Assembly: GCA_029866215.1 (NCBI GenBank)
Contig: JARWZU010000055.1
Location: 1 to 36,745, forward strand
DNA from: Akkermansiaceae bacterium
Lineage (GTDB): Bacteria > Verrucomicrobiota > Verrucomicrobiia > Verrucomicrobiales > Akkermansiaceae
DNA length: 36,745 nt
Reading direction: 5' to 3'
Position numbers and translations under genes: made by a program. Within the stretch, counting starts at the first letter, position 1. Each line of letters begins with the position of its first letter. Positions 10,491-20,176 of the stretch are shown piece after piece. The notes under the pieces were generated by a model. That model made no database searches. It was not told where the DNA came from and saw nothing but the letters and a program-made list of their open reading frames with translations.

Positions 10491-10526
10491 AGCCTCCCCG
10501 ATCACTCGGGGAGGCTTTCTTTTTTT
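10491..10526 (+). terminator. Rho-independent terminator of the porin gene
   Basis: An 11-bp perfect stem, AGCCTCCCCGA / TCGGGGAGGCT, encloses the tetraloop TCAC and is followed by TTCTTTTTTT. It lies 28 bp behind the porin stop codon and before rsgA. Confidence 0.92.
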
Positions 10527-10599
10527 GAACGCTTCTGAAGCAGGTCGCACCGCAAGGTGAGTATCGACACTGGATCTCGAATCGGTAAACTTCGCCGGC

Positions 10600-11700
10600 A
10601 TGACACTGACAGAGCTGGGATGGAACAAGGACTTGGAAGCGGCCTGCACAACGTATCGCGGCAAAGGCTGGGTTCCTGCACGCTTGATTCGTGAAACGGT
10701 GATCAATTACGGCGCCTTCTTGAAAGGTGGTAAGGAAATCGATGTAATCCTCTGCGGCCGCGTCTGGCACGAAGCCGCATGCGATGCCGATCTACCTTCG
10801 GTCGGCGACTGGGTGATGGTCGAGCTTGGCGATGAAAACCAGCCTTCCGTGATCCGAGCAATACTGCCTCGCCGCACCTGTTTTTCCCGGAAAATGCCCG
10901 GCAACAGCTCGCAAGCCCAAGTCATCGGCGCAAACATCGACTACGTCGCCGTCGTCACCGATGCTGGTTCCGATTTCAACATCCGCCGGATGGAGCGCTA
11001 TTTCATGCTGATCGGACGCAGCGGAGCCAAAGCCGTGGTGCTGATCAACAAGGCCGATCTCTTCCCCAAAGAACAAAGCGAACGGGCCGCCGCAGAAATC
11101 GCCGCGCTCTGGGATGGAGCGAGCGTCCACGTGACCAGCGCCCTCAATGGCGATGGACTGAAGGTCCTCAAAAAGTTCCTCAAAAAAGGCATCACCATGT
11201 GCGTGGTGGGATCAAGCGGCGTGGGAAAATCCACCTTGGTCAACCAACTCTACGGCGACGAGTGGCAATGGACGAGCGAGTGCAATGAAATCACCGGAAA
11301 AGGCCGCCATACCACGACATCTCGCGAACTCGTGCCGCTGCCCGGAACCGGGTTACTCATCGACAATCCCGGAATGCGCGAAATCCAGATGTGGACGGAT
11401 GAAACAACCCTGCGCGATAGCTTTGCCGATGTAGATTCACTCTCCGCTGAATGCAAATTTTCAGACTGCAGCCATCGCACCGATGCCAAGTGCGCAATCC
11501 GTGCCGCCGTCGAAGGCGGAACCCTCGACCTCGCGCGATACGAGAATTTCCTCAACCTCGAAAACGAAATCGCTGCACTCAAAAAACGCACCGAAAAGCG
11601 CCAAATGGCAGTCGAGCGCTGGGCCAAACGCAACAGCGTGAAAGCACGTAACCTCGCCGATCGAATCCAGTTAGAGAAAGATGTCCGTGGCGACCTCTGA
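10600..11700 (+). CDS. rsgA: Small ribosomal subunit biogenesis GTPase RsgA (YjeQ)
   Basis: The product has 366 residues. An N-terminal OB-fold (about 45-100: ILCGRVWHEAACDADLPSVGDWVMV) is followed by the circularly permuted GTPase, with motifs in the order G4 (NKAD, 150-153), G1 (GSSGVGKST, 204-212) and G3 (DNPG, 255-258). The C-terminal zinc knuckle shows C285, C290, H292 and C298 (CKFSDCSHRTDAKC). RsgA is a GTPase that checks late 30S subunit maturation and releases RbfA. Length and motif order are normal for the family. It is a single gene, 45 bp in front of the mechanosensitive channel gene on the same strand. Confidence 0.96.
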   Translation: MTLTELGWNKDLEAACTTYRGKGWVPARLIRETVINYGAFLKGGKEIDVILCGRVWHEAACDADLPSVGDWVMVELGDENQPSVIRAILPRRTCFSRKMPGNSSQAQVIGANIDYVAVVTDAGSDFNIRRMERYFMLIGRSGAKAVVLINKADLFPKEQSERAAAEIAALWDGASVHVTSALNGDGLKVLKKFLKKGITMCVVGSSGVGKSTLVNQLYGDEWQWTSECNEITGKGRHTTTSRELVPLPGTGLLIDNPGMREIQMWTDETTLRDSFADVDSLSAECKFSDCSHRTDAKCAIRAAVEGGTLDLARYENFLNLENEIAALKKRTEKRQMAVERWAKRNSVKARNLADRIQLEKDVRGDL

Positions 11701-11745
11701 ACGATCCCCGTCGATGTGGCTGCGCACCCTATTTACGATTAATCC

Positions 11746-14052
11746 ATGAATTTCCCTCACAAAACCTCTCGCTGCCTTCGGTGGATCTGCGTCATCTGCC
11801 TCGGGTTTTCCGGATTCACGCTGAGCAACGCTGCTCCTATCTCGCCGCTGAAATCCGGGCTCGCAGATCAAAACAGCGCGCCCACCCCAACCGCCGATGC
11901 GCCAGAAATCGTTCGCGCAAGAATCACTCAGTGGATTCAAGAGGCCAAGGATGCTCTGGTGAACATCGATGCGCCGACCGCCGAACCCATCCTCCCAAGT
12001 GGTGTTAGCAGTGCTGAACTTGACGATCACCGGCGAGGGTTGGAGGCCACGGTAATGACTGCCTCTCAATGGCTAAAGAGCATCGATGCCACAGACGACC
12101 TTCGCAAGGCCAGCGAAAGCGCTCGCGCCGAGCGCGAGGCTTGGACCGGCTTCAAAGAATCTCCACCCTATTCGATCCTCATGCTCGATGCACTGCTCAA
12201 CGAGAGCGATGCAACTCAGTCGAAGCTCGATACCGACGAATCGACCCTCCTGAATTACGATCGGCTCGCCCAAACGATCATGGATGAGGCCAGAGCGGCT
12301 GAAGAGACTGTGACCCTGCGCGTGACCGAGCTTAAAAATTCTAACCCCGAAAAGCTCGACGACGCAAAGTGGCGGCTGGATGCGGCCCGTGCTCAATCAC
12401 GCCAACTCGCCGCACGCTCCGGCCTACTGGAAAACAAAACCCGCGCTCTCAAGGACCGAATCGAAAACGCCAAAGCTGAGCTCTCGCTCCTGGCCCGTAA
12501 AGTAAAGCTGGCCAAAGCCAACACCCACTTCAGCGACGAAGATTTCGCGAAGCTGGTCAAAATCGCAGACGACCGCAAGCGCGCTTCCAAAAAGGAAGCT
12601 GACGCGATCTCCAAACGCCTCAGCGCCGCAAAAATTCCGCTCGCCAAGGCCCAAGCCGCCTTGGATGCGCTGACAACCGCAACACCACCCGCTGATGCAA
12701 ACGCACTCGAATTGGCCAAGTTCCGGTTAGAAGTTGCCCAAGGTCGCGTGGACTCGCTCCAATCAGTTTCCGAGATGGTCGAAGGCCTCCCACAACTGGA
12801 AAACCTCACGCTTGATGCCTATCAAAGCCGCAGAAATCTCATCAATGCCACCCAGCCCCAACGTCGAAGCGATGCCCTCAAAGCGCTCGAACAAATCGGA
12901 AATCGCATTCAAGCATGGGCAAACGTCCTCGAACAGGAAATGTCTAACAGCCAATCCGATTTCATCGGACTCGAGTCTCGTGCAGCATCAGTCAGCCCCG
13001 AAGATCCACGCTTCGAACTCCTCAACGAAAAGCGCGCGACCCATAGCGAGAAGCTCGCCATACTCGAGCGCATCTCACAATCATTAGAAACCCAGCAACA
13101 ACTCATCAAACGCTGGATCTCCGAGTATTCCCTCACAGACAACTCTGCGGGCATCCTCACCCACATCAGCAAGTTCATGACGGCCACGCAGGGGGTGATC
13201 CAGAAAATCTGGTCGTTCGGGTTGATGACCTTCGAAGATCACTTGGTGGTGGACGGCCAGACCATGACCCGGACCATCCCAGTCACCTTGGGCATGTTGC
13301 TGCGTGCCCTCCTGTTCTTCGTCATCGCCTACGCGATTTTTTCGAAAATCGCCAACCGGATTCAACAGATCCTCATCACCCGCGGCCACGTCGCCGATGC
13401 CCAAGCGAGAACCTTGCGGAATTGGCTGATGATGGCTGTGGGCATTCTGCTGGCCATCAGCACGCTTTCGCTTTTAAAAATACCACTCACGGTTTTTGCC
13501 TTTTTTGGCGGTGCCCTTGCCATCGGCTTGGGCTTCGGCACCCAGACGTTGATCAAAAATTTCATCAGCGGTATCATCGTTCTTTTCGAACGCAAAGTTC
13601 GAGTCGGCGATGTGTTAGATGTGGATGGCATCGTCGGAACCGTCACCGAGATCAACACCCGCTCATCGATCATCCGCAGCGTCGAGGATGTCGAAACGAT
13701 CATCCCAAACTCTTTATTTCTGGAAAACCGAGTCACCAACTGGACCCTGAGCAACTCGCGAATTCGGCGAAACCTGCGAGTCTTTGTGGCCTATGGGACG
13801 GCGCCGGAAGAGTTGATCCAAATTCTAATGGAATCGGCGGCACAGCACCCATTGATCTTGAAACACCCGAAGCCCTTCGCAACGTTCGAGGAGTTTGGCG
13901 AGCGGTCGATGATTTTTTGTCTCTACTTTTGGCTGGAGCTTGATGCTGCCAGCAATGCAACGATCGTCACAAGCGATCTGCGCACCCTCATGTCCAATCG
14001 CTTCAACCAAGAGGGAATCCAAACCTACCCCCAGCCATTCCCAACGCCATGA
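11746..14052 (+). CDS. Large MscS-family mechanosensitive channel with N-terminal periplasmic coiled coil
   Basis: The product has 768 residues. A signal peptide (CLRWICVICLGFSGFTLSNA) is followed by about 450 residues of Glu/Lys/Ala-rich helix, predicted as periplasmic coiled coil. Three hydrophobic segments follow (about 520-542, 562-584 and 590-612). The pore helix GGALAIGLGFGTQTLIKNFISG and the beta domain VRVGDVLDVDGIVGTVTEINTRSS and IIPNS are the MscS hallmarks. This resembles MscK/YbdG-type multidomain channels: an osmotic safety valve in the inner membrane, with the long helical domain perhaps sensing or gating. The stop overlaps the ribD start by 4 bp (ATGA), so the two are translationally coupled, an odd pairing of an osmotic channel with riboflavin synthesis. 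Confidence 0.92.
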   Translation: MNFPHKTSRCLRWICVICLGFSGFTLSNAAPISPLKSGLADQNSAPTPTADAPEIVRARITQWIQEAKDALVNIDAPTAEPILPSGVSSAELDDHRRGLEATVMTASQWLKSIDATDDLRKASESARAEREAWTGFKESPPYSILMLDALLNESDATQSKLDTDESTLLNYDRLAQTIMDEARAAEETVTLRVTELKNSNPEKLDDAKWRLDAARAQSRQLAARSGLLENKTRALKDRIENAKAELSLLARKVKLAKANTHFSDEDFAKLVKIADDRKRASKKEADAISKRLSAAKIPLAKAQAALDALTTATPPADANALELAKFRLEVAQGRVDSLQSVSEMVEGLPQLENLTLDAYQSRRNLINATQPQRRSDALKALEQIGNRIQAWANVLEQEMSNSQSDFIGLESRAASVSPEDPRFELLNEKRATHSEKLAILERISQSLETQQQLIKRWISEYSLTDNSAGILTHISKFMTATQGVIQKIWSFGLMTFEDHLVVDGQTMTRTIPVTLGMLLRALLFFVIAYAIFSKIANRIQQILITRGHVADAQARTLRNWLMMAVGILLAISTLSLLKIPLTVFAFFGGALAIGLGFGTQTLIKNFISGIIVLFERKVRVGDVLDVDGIVGTVTEINTRSSIIRSVEDVETIIPNSLFLENRVTNWTLSNSRIRRNLRVFVAYGTAPEELIQILMESAAQHPLILKHPKPFATFEEFGERSMIFCLYFWLELDAASNATIVTSDLRTLMSNRFNQEGIQTYPQPFPTP

Positions 14053-15083
14053 ACGACGATGCCTTGTGGATGCAATGTGCGCTCGAAGAAGCACGCAAGG
14101 GCGTGGGGCGCACGGCACCCAACCCGCCGGTTGGCGCGGTGATCGTAAAAAATGGATTTCTGCTAGGCAAAGGCTGGCACCATGCCGCAGGCAGCCCCCA
14201 TGCCGAACGCGAAGCATTGGCGGATGCCGTCGCCCACCACGGTCACGATGCCGTGCGGGGATCGACCGCCTATGTCACGCTGGAACCCTGTTCAACGCAT
14301 GGCCGGACGCCACCCTGCACTCAAGGATTGATCGACGCAGGGGTAGCTCGGGTCGTTTATGCCTGCACCGATGTGAATCCAGACCATGCTGGACGCGCTG
14401 ACTATTTGCTGGAGTCCGCCGGCATCGAGGTTAAATCAGGGATTGGTGCTGGCGATGCCGAAAAACTGCTACGACCATTTTTTAAAGTGCGTAGATCGGG
14501 CCTTCCTTGGGTCATTTGGAAATCGGCAATGAGCTTGGACGGTCGGATCACCCGCCCACCCGGCGAAGGCCAATGGCTCACCGGAGAACTAGCCCGCGCG
14601 GATGTACAACAACTTCGCTCGACGGTGGATGCCATCATGACTAGCGGCGAAACCGTGCGCCGTGACCAACCCGCGCTCACGATCCGCATCCCAGAATTGT
14701 TAGAGGGCCGTAAGCAGCCATGGCGGGTGGTGGTGTCTGATCACCCCGAGTCGCTACCAAGCAATGCTCCACTTTTCACTGATGAATCTGCGGAGCGCAC
14801 GTTGATCTTCCCACGTGGCGACCTAGCAGAAATTCTTCGCAGCTTGGTGCGTGACCATGAAGTGCTAACGGTAATGGTCGAAGCGGGCGGGATTTTTTCA
14901 GCCGCGATGTTTGAGGCGGATTTAATCGATGAGGTGGTGATCTACTATGCGCCCCTGCTTTGTGGTGGTCCGTCGCCCGCCCTCGCGGGCGCAGGGCTGC
15001 CTGAGTCGCTTCGATTGAAGGAGATCGATTTTTACCAACTCGGAAATGACATCCGCCTGCGTGGCTTGATTGATCAAAAATAA
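14049..15083 (+). CDS. ribD: Bifunctional riboflavin biosynthesis deaminase/reductase RibD
   Basis: The product has 344 residues. The N-terminal cytidine-deaminase-like domain carries the zinc site H51-A52-E53 (HAE) and C81/C90 (PCSTHGRTPPC). The C-terminal reductase domain begins near residue 148 (PWVIWKSAMSLDGRI), with TSGETVRRDQPALTIR as the NADPH-domain signature and VEAGG near residue 278. RibD deaminates 2,5-diamino-6-ribosylamino-4-pyrimidinone 5'-phosphate and reduces the ribosyl side chain, the second and third steps of riboflavin synthesis. Other rib genes are not adjacent. It is convergent with bioA, only 21 bp away, with no terminator seen between them. Confidence 0.96.
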   Translation: MNDDALWMQCALEEARKGVGRTAPNPPVGAVIVKNGFLLGKGWHHAAGSPHAEREALADAVAHHGHDAVRGSTAYVTLEPCSTHGRTPPCTQGLIDAGVARVVYACTDVNPDHAGRADYLLESAGIEVKSGIGAGDAEKLLRPFFKVRRSGLPWVIWKSAMSLDGRITRPPGEGQWLTGELARADVQQLRSTVDAIMTSGETVRRDQPALTIRIPELLEGRKQPWRVVVSDHPESLPSNAPLFTDESAERTLIFPRGDLAEILRSLVRDHEVLTVMVEAGGIFSAAMFEADLIDEVVIYYAPLLCGGPSPALAGAGLPESLRLKEIDFYQLGNDIRLRGLIDQK

Positions 15084-15104
15084 CCGAACGGACGGATAAC
15101 CTAG

Positions 15105-16412
15105 TTAGATCGCTAGCAGAGCACAATCCAATGCACTAACCGCATGGTCGATTTCCACCAAGGTCGTCGATAAAGGCGGCATGAGGACGATCGTGTCGAG
15201 GATCGGCCGAGTGAGCAGGCCGAACGCCCTAGCAGAAAAACACACCGACTCACCCACTCGCTCGGCCACTGGAAAATGGCTTCCATCCGGTCGGCGGAGT
15301 TCGATCCCAGCGATTAGACCGCACTGACGAATCTCATGGACGAGCGGATGACGGGATTGGAGTCCAGCCAATCCAGCGCTCAGTCTTTCAATTTTCGCAG
15401 GGAGTTGTTCCAGCGTTTTTTCAAAATTGAACAGACTGAGGCTTGCAAGCGCGGCGGCACAACCTAACGGATTTGCCGTGTAACTATGTCCATAGTAGAA
15501 CGCCCGGTCTGCCCCACCGAGGAACGCATCATACACCCTCCCAGTCGTGAGCGTCGCGGCAAGCGGCAGATACCCACCGGTAAGACCCTTGGCGAGGCAG
15601 AGGAAATCCGGAATCACCTGTTCAAGTTGGCACGCAAACATGCTGCCCGTGCGACCGAAGCCAGTCATGACCTCGTCGAGGATCAAGTGCAATCCATTGA
15701 CGTCACACCAATTCCTTAGCTCGCCGAGCATTCCGGTAGGCCATGGGCGCATTTCATTCACCCCTTGAATCAGTGGTTCGATCACGACCCCCGCGATGTT
15801 ATCGGGGGAAATGTTCGCAAGGTCGGCCATCGATGTTGCGTGCTGCACAGGAAATCCCGTCCCGCGGAAGCGCTCGAAAAACCGATCCACACCACCCAGG
15901 GACGCCGCGCCGAGCGTGTCGCCGTGGTAGCCATTGGCGAAGGCGATAAAGCCATTGCGCTGGGGCTGTCCCGTCTGTTGGCGATATTGCACCGCCATCT
16001 TAAGGGCGCACTCGATCGCGGTGGAGCCATTATCCGAGAAGAACACCCGCTCCAAGGTGTTTGGTGGAAAAAAACCGCAAAGCTGACTGGCGAGATCCGC
16101 TGCAAGTGGATGCGTGAAACCGAGAAACGACGTGTGCGCGACGTTTTCCAGCTGCGCGCGGATCGCCGATTGGATCACCGGGTGCGAGTGCCCGTGGATG
16201 TTCGTCCAAATCGACGAATTTCCATCCAAATAGCGATTTCCCTCGGAGTCCCACAGCCATGAGCCCTCGCCCCGCACCAGCACGAGCGGCTCATGCCCGC
16301 GGTCGCACCACTCAGTCTGTCGAGTGAAAGGGTGCCAGCAGTGAGCCAGATCGGCCTCAATCCATTGCCGAGTATCGTCGCGCATGTCTGCAGGATGCGG
16401 ATTGCCTGCCAT
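15105..16412 (-). CDS. bioA: Adenosylmethionine-8-amino-7-oxononanoate aminotransferase BioA
   Basis: The product has 435 residues. It is a class III PLP aminotransferase with the BioA-specific N-terminus CWHPFTRQTEW, GSTAIECALKMAVQYR, GYHGDTLGAASLGG, PLIQG, LDEVMTGFGRTGSMFAC (D246) and the Schiff-base lysine K275 in LCLAKGLTGGYLPLAATL. It converts KAPA to DAPA with SAM as amino donor in biotin synthesis, in the cytoplasm. An internal ATG at codon 10 is an alternative start. No other bio genes are in the window. The 327 bp upstream hold several hairpins but no recognisable BirA operator. Confidence 0.95.
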   Translation of the reverse strand: MAGNPHPADMRDDTRQWIEADLAHCWHPFTRQTEWCDRGHEPLVLVRGEGSWLWDSEGNRYLDGNSSIWTNIHGHSHPVIQSAIRAQLENVAHTSFLGFTHPLAADLASQLCGFFPPNTLERVFFSDNGSTAIECALKMAVQYRQQTGQPQRNGFIAFANGYHGDTLGAASLGGVDRFFERFRGTGFPVQHATSMADLANISPDNIAGVVIEPLIQGVNEMRPWPTGMLGELRNWCDVNGLHLILDEVMTGFGRTGSMFACQLEQVIPDFLCLAKGLTGGYLPLAATLTTGRVYDAFLGGADRAFYYGHSYTANPLGCAAALASLSLFNFEKTLEQLPAKIERLSAGLAGLQSRHPLVHEIRQCGLIAGIELRRPDGSHFPVAERVGESVCFSARAFGLLTRPILDTIVLMPPLSTTLVEIDHAVSALDCALLAI

Positions 16413-16551
16413 TGTTCAACCCACAATCAGCTCGGATTGGCCGCTTGGGCATGATTTACATCCGAAATGAGTTGAAATCATCGGCATCATCTGCTTTATT
16501 CAACCTGCATATTCTCATGGCGTCGCTCGGCGGCTCATGGGAATTGCCCCC

Positions 16552-16609
16552 GATGTGGGAGACTCCAAGCAACAGTCCCCTCGTGCGGCTTCGGAGTCCA
16601 ACCCACATC
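16552..16609. other. Candidate structured element: interrupted long inverted repeat upstream of bioA
   Basis: GATGTGGG (16552-16559) pairs with CCCACATC (16602-16609), and just inside GACTCC (16561-16566) pairs with GGAGTC (16593-16598), leaving a one-base bulge on one side, three bases on the other and a 26-nt GC-rich apical part. It lies in the 327-bp gap between bioA and fusA, both on the minus strand, about 140 bp in front of bioA. There is no U tract on either strand. It could be a bioA leader structure, a small RNA or an intergenic repeat unit. Confidence 0.4.
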
Positions 16610-16619
16610 CCAAAAACAG

Positions 16620-16655
16620 TCGGCGGATATTGCAGCCCCCAGCAATATCCGCCGA
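16620..16655 (-). terminator. Perfect 14-bp hairpin between bioA and fusA, possible second fusA terminator
   Basis: TCGGCGGATATTGC (16620-16633) is followed by an 8-nt loop AGCCCCCA and its exact complement (16642-16655). On the minus strand the stem is followed after four bases by a run of five T, so it can act as a backup terminator behind the fusA terminator. The rest of the gap 16413-16738 shows no gene. Confidence 0.5.
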
Positions 16656-16683
16656 TATCGTTTGCGCGCGGAGCATCGATACG

Positions 16684-16719
16684 AAAAAACCCGTCACCCA
16701 CCGAAGCAGGTAACGGGTT
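16684..16719 (-). terminator. Rho-independent terminator of fusA
   Basis: Read on the minus strand, AACCCGTTACC pairs with GGTGACGGGTT (one G-T pair) around a short loop and runs directly into TTTTTT. It sits about 20 bp behind the fusA stop codon. Confidence 0.88.
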
Positions 16720-16738
16720 TGATAGGATCGGGTACCGA

Positions 16739-18829
16739 TTATTTCCGCAGCGCTTCTTCGCGAGCCTTCGCCTTGGCGATGACCTCGTCGGAAACGTTTT
16801 TCGGACAAGGAGCGTAGTGGCTGAACTCCATCGAGAACTGGCCACGGCCGGAGGTCATCGTGCGAAGGTCGCCGATGTAGCCGAACATGGCGCTCAGTGG
16901 AGCCTCTGCCTTGACGCGGACGCCGCCTGGAGTTGGCTCTTGGCCTTGGATGATGCCGCGGCGGCGATTGAGGTCGCCGATGACGTCGCCAATTTTTTCC
17001 TCAGGGGCGAAGACGTCGAGTTTCATCATCGGCTCAAGGATTTGCGGAGCGCACTTGACCATGGTCTGGCGATACGCGGCCTTGGCTGCGATTTCGAAGG
17101 CAATGTTGCTGGAGTCCACGGCGTGGAAACCACCTTCGTTGAGCATGACTTTGAAGTCCAAGCAAGGGTACCCGGCGAGTGGTCCTTTGTTAACACAGGT
17201 TTTGAAGCCCTTTTCAACGGCTGGGATGAATTCTTTCGGGATGCTGCCGCCGGTGACCTTCGATTCGAAGATGAAGCCGGAGCCTGGCTCGCCTGGCTCG
17301 ATGGTATAATCGATTTTCGCGAACTGACCAGAACCGCCGGATTGCTTCTTATGGGTGTAGCTGTCGTTGATGGCCTTGGTGATGGTTTCGCGGTAGGCGA
17401 CCTGTGGTGCGCCGACGGTGACCTCGACCTTGTGGGTCCGCTTGAGGATGTCGATTTTGATGTCGAGGTGGAGCTCGCCCATGCCCTTGAGGATCATCTC
17501 GTTGGTTTCATCGTCGGTTTCGACGCGGAACGATGGATCTTCCTGAATCATCTTGCCGATGGCGTTGGCGAGCTTTTCGGCGTTGGCCTTGTCCTTCGCA
17601 GCGACGGCGATCGAGATAACTGGATCTGGGAACACCATTGGCTCCAGCGTGGCTGGATTTTTCTCGTCGCAGAGCGTATGACCGGTCTGAACGTTTTTCA
17701 AACCGACGATCGCGACGATGTCACCTGCTTGGGCGACGTCGACCTCGTTGCGGTCATCGGCGTGCATTTCAACCATGCGGCTGATGCGCTCTGTCTTGCC
17801 GGTAAAGGAATTGAGAACGGTGTCGCCCTTCTTGATGGTCCCCGAGTAAATGCGGGTGAAGGTGAGTGCACCGAACTTGTCGTCCATGATCTTAAACGCC
17901 AAACCGCGGAACGGGGCGCTTGGGTCAATGATGGCGAACTTGCCGGTTTCGTTGCCCTCGGCGTCCACTTCGGGGAGTGGCTTGACGTCGGTTGGCGAAG
18001 GGAGGTAATCGACGACTGCGTCGAGCACGAGCTGGAGACCTTTGTTTTTGAACGAAGAACCGCAGTAGGTCGGGAAGAACGCAAGATCGATGGTGCCCTT
18101 GCGGATGCACTTCTTGATCTCGTCAATCGAAGGCTCTTTACCTTCGAGGTAGGCTTCCATGATCGCATCGTCTTGTTCGACGGCGGTTTCGATGAGCTCG
18201 GCGCGGTATTCCTTCGCCTTGTCCACCATGTCGGCAGGTATCTCTTCGATCTTGAAGTTTTCGGGTTGGCCGGATTCGTCCCAGATGTGGGACTTCATCG
18301 TGAGCAGGTCGACAACGCCGACGAAGTCACTTTCGGTGCCGATCGGCAGCACCATCACCAACGGCTGTGCGCCGAGGATCTTTTTGACCTGGGCGACGAC
18401 ACGGTAGAAATCCGCGCCGATCCGGTCGAGCTTGTTGACGTAAATGACGCGGGAAACCCCAGAATCGTTAGCGTAGCGCCAGTTGGTTTCGGATTGGGGC
18501 TCAACGCCGCCGGAACCGCAGAACACGCCGACGCCGCCATCGAGAACTTTGAGCGAACGGTAAACTTCGATGGTGAAGTCAACGTGACCAGGAGTGTCGA
18601 TGACATTGAATTGGTGACCTTTCCAGAAGCAGGTCGTGGCGGCGGACTGGATGGTGATGCCGCGCTCGGCTTCTTGATCCATGAAGTCCATGGTGGATGC
18701 GCCGTCGTGCACTTCACCGATCTTGTGGATCTTGCCGGTGAGTTTGAGGATACGTTCGGTGGTGGTCGTTTTGCCCGCATCGACGTGCGCGAAGATGCCG
18801 ATGTTGCGGTATTTACTGAGGTCCTTCAT
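16739..18829 (-). CDS. fusA: Translation elongation factor G
   Basis: The product has 696 residues from the ATG at 18829 ([21 protein letters not shown]); a start 30 bp upstream would add an unusual ten residues. The GTPase motifs are G1 AHVDAGKT (14-21), G3 DTPGHVDF and G4 NKLD; domains II to V follow, with domain IV containing [12 protein letters not shown] and the C-terminal part [23 protein letters not shown] moves tRNA and mRNA during elongation and helps recycle ribosomes. Around switch II the sequence reads [19 protein letters not shown] with NKLDR instead of the common [19 protein letters not shown] and NKMDR, which suggests a paralogous branch. No rpsL, rpsG or tuf is adjacent, so this is a stand-alone copy with its own terminator. 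Confidence 0.95.
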   Translation of the reverse strand: MKDLSKYRNIGIFAHVDAGKTTTTERILKLTGKIHKIGEVHDGASTMDFMDQEAERGITIQSAATTCFWKGHQFNVIDTPGHVDFTIEVYRSLKVLDGGVGVFCGSGGVEPQSETNWRYANDSGVSRVIYVNKLDRIGADFYRVVAQVKKILGAQPLVMVLPIGTESDFVGVVDLLTMKSHIWDESGQPENFKIEEIPADMVDKAKEYRAELIETAVEQDDAIMEAYLEGKEPSIDEIKKCIRKGTIDLAFFPTYCGSSFKNKGLQLVLDAVVDYLPSPTDVKPLPEVDAEGNETGKFAIIDPSAPFRGLAFKIMDDKFGALTFTRIYSGTIKKGDTVLNSFTGKTERISRMVEMHADDRNEVDVAQAGDIVAIVGLKNVQTGHTLCDEKNPATLEPMVFPDPVISIAVAAKDKANAEKLANAIGKMIQEDPSFRVETDDETNEMILKGMGELHLDIKIDILKRTHKVEVTVGAPQVAYRETITKAINDSYTHKKQSGGSGQFAKIDYTIEPGEPGSGFIFESKVTGGSIPKEFIPAVEKGFKTCVNKGPLAGYPCLDFKVMLNEGGFHAVDSSNIAFEIAAKAAYRQTMVKCAPQILEPMMKLDVFAPEEKIGDVIGDLNRRRGIIQGQEPTPGGVRVKAEAPLSAMFGYIGDLRTMTSGRGQFSMEFSHYAPCPKNVSDEVIAKAKAREEALRK

Positions 18830-18994
18830 AAGGGGTATTGGCTTCTGGTTGGCGAGCAATGGTGCATGCCGGGGGCAGATTCGTAGTCACAGATCGAGTT
18901 TTGGCAATCCTAGAGTCGGAGATTTTCCGCCATAATTGCCGATTTCCGGTTTTTAGTCCGATCGGAGGCCTGATTCGGCCCCAAAACGGCGAAA

Positions 18995-20176
18995 TCAGAC
19001 CATCCGCACCGCATGCTTTTTCGAAAGCTTGAGGACATCACCGGCAGCGGGTGAAATGTCGGCCATTGGTTCGGTGAGTTTGATGCCATTCAACTGGACA
19101 GAGCCGGTGGTGATGAATTGTTTTTTCAGCTCGCCATTGGACTTCTCGATGCCGAAGGCCACTAAAAAGGCGTGGGCAGTGAGGCTGAGAACGGTGAGGC
19201 CTTCGGGAAGCTCAGCGATGGCAAGCTCGGGCAACTCGGCGGCGGCAAGATCCTTCTTGGAAAAACGAGTATCCCAATCCGCACGGGCGGCTGGCCCAGC
19301 TTCCTCGCCGTGGTAGCGGCTGGTGATTTTCTCAGCCAGTGCCTTCTTGGCATCCATCGGGTGCCCCTCCACATCCCGCGCCTCACCCAGCAGAAGCAGG
19401 TAGTAGCGATCCATCAACGCATCGGACACACTCATCAACTTGCCAAACATCTCCTGCGGCGGATCGCTCACGCCGACATAATTTCCATAGGACTTGGACA
19501 TCTTTTTCACGCCATCCAGCCCTTCGAGCAAAGGCATGACCATGACGACTTGCTGCGGCTGGCCTTCTTCTTTCTGGAGGTCTCGCCCGACGAGGATGTT
19601 GAAAAGCTGGTCGGTGCCGCCGATCTCGACGTCGGCGCGGATTTCTACCGAGTCCCAGCCTTGCATGATCGGGTACTGGAGTTCGTGCAGGCGGATTTCC
19701 TGCCCTGCATCCAGTCGGGTTCGGAAGTCTTCGCGCTGAAGCATCTGCTGAAGCGTGACACGACCGTTAAGCTTGAGAACTTCCTCGTAAGTCATCTTCC
19801 GGAACCAATCACCATTGTAAACGATCTCCGTCTTCGACCGATCCAGAATCTTGAACGCTTGGTCGGTGTAGGTGGCGGCGTTTACGAGAACCTCGTCGCG
19901 CGTGAGCGGCGGGCGAGTCGAGGATCGCCCAGTCGGATCGCCAACCGTGGCGGTAAAATCTCCAATGAGCAGCACCGCTTGATGACCGAGGATCTGGAAC
20001 TGTCGCAGCTTCTCTAACGCCACGGTGTGACCCAAGTGGATGTCGGGCGCAGTGGGGTCGACCCCAAGCTTGATGCGCAGCGGACGACCGAGGCGGAGTT
20101 TCTCTAAGAGCTCTTTTTCGGAGAGAACCTTGGCGGTGCCGGCCGTGAGTTGGGCAAGTTGGTGTTCGGGAGACAT
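18995..20176 (-). CDS. tyrS: Tyrosyl-tRNA synthetase
   Basis: The product has 393 residues from the ATG at 20176 (MSPEHQLAQLTAGTAKVLSE). The class I signatures are HLGH (47-50) and KMSKS (225-229), with VEIGGTDQLFNILVGRDLQ for tyrosine and tRNA recognition, and a C-terminal S4 RNA-binding domain (about 330-393, ending SKKHAVRMV). The sequence order and HLGH with a long S4 tail fit the TyrRS type II (TyrZ-like) branch. It charges tRNA-Tyr in the cytoplasm. It is upstream of fusA on the same strand with a 165-bp gap (18830-18994) that holds only a weak GGGGCC/GGCCTC stem, so a separate fusA promoter is likely. Confidence 0.95.
   Translation of the reverse strand: MSPEHQLAQLTAGTAKVLSEKELLEKLRLGRPLRIKLGVDPTAPDIHLGHTVALEKLRQFQILGHQAVLLIGDFTATVGDPTGRSSTRPPLTRDEVLVNAATYTDQAFKILDRSKTEIVYNGDWFRKMTYEEVLKLNGRVTLQQMLQREDFRTRLDAGQEIRLHELQYPIMQGWDSVEIRADVEIGGTDQLFNILVGRDLQKEEGQPQQVVMVMPLLEGLDGVKKMSKSYGNYVGVSDPPQEMFGKLMSVSDALMDRYYLLLLGEARDVEGHPMDAKKALAEKITSRYHGEEAGPAARADWDTRFSKKDLAAAELPELAIAELPEGLTVLSLTAHAFLVAFGIEKSNGELKKQFITTGSVQLNGIKLTEPMADISPAAGDVLKLSKKHAVRMV

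Noticed and set aside
16413-16550. BirA operator in front of bioA
   Set aside because: No paired TTGTAAAC/GTTTACAA-like half-sites could be found by eye.
16412-18886. An 824-codon open frame on the plus strand, antisense to fusA
   Set aside because: The minus strand encodes a complete EF-G with all motifs; the plus frame is open because of fusA codon composition and its translation (repeated V/D/G/E-rich text) matches no family pattern.
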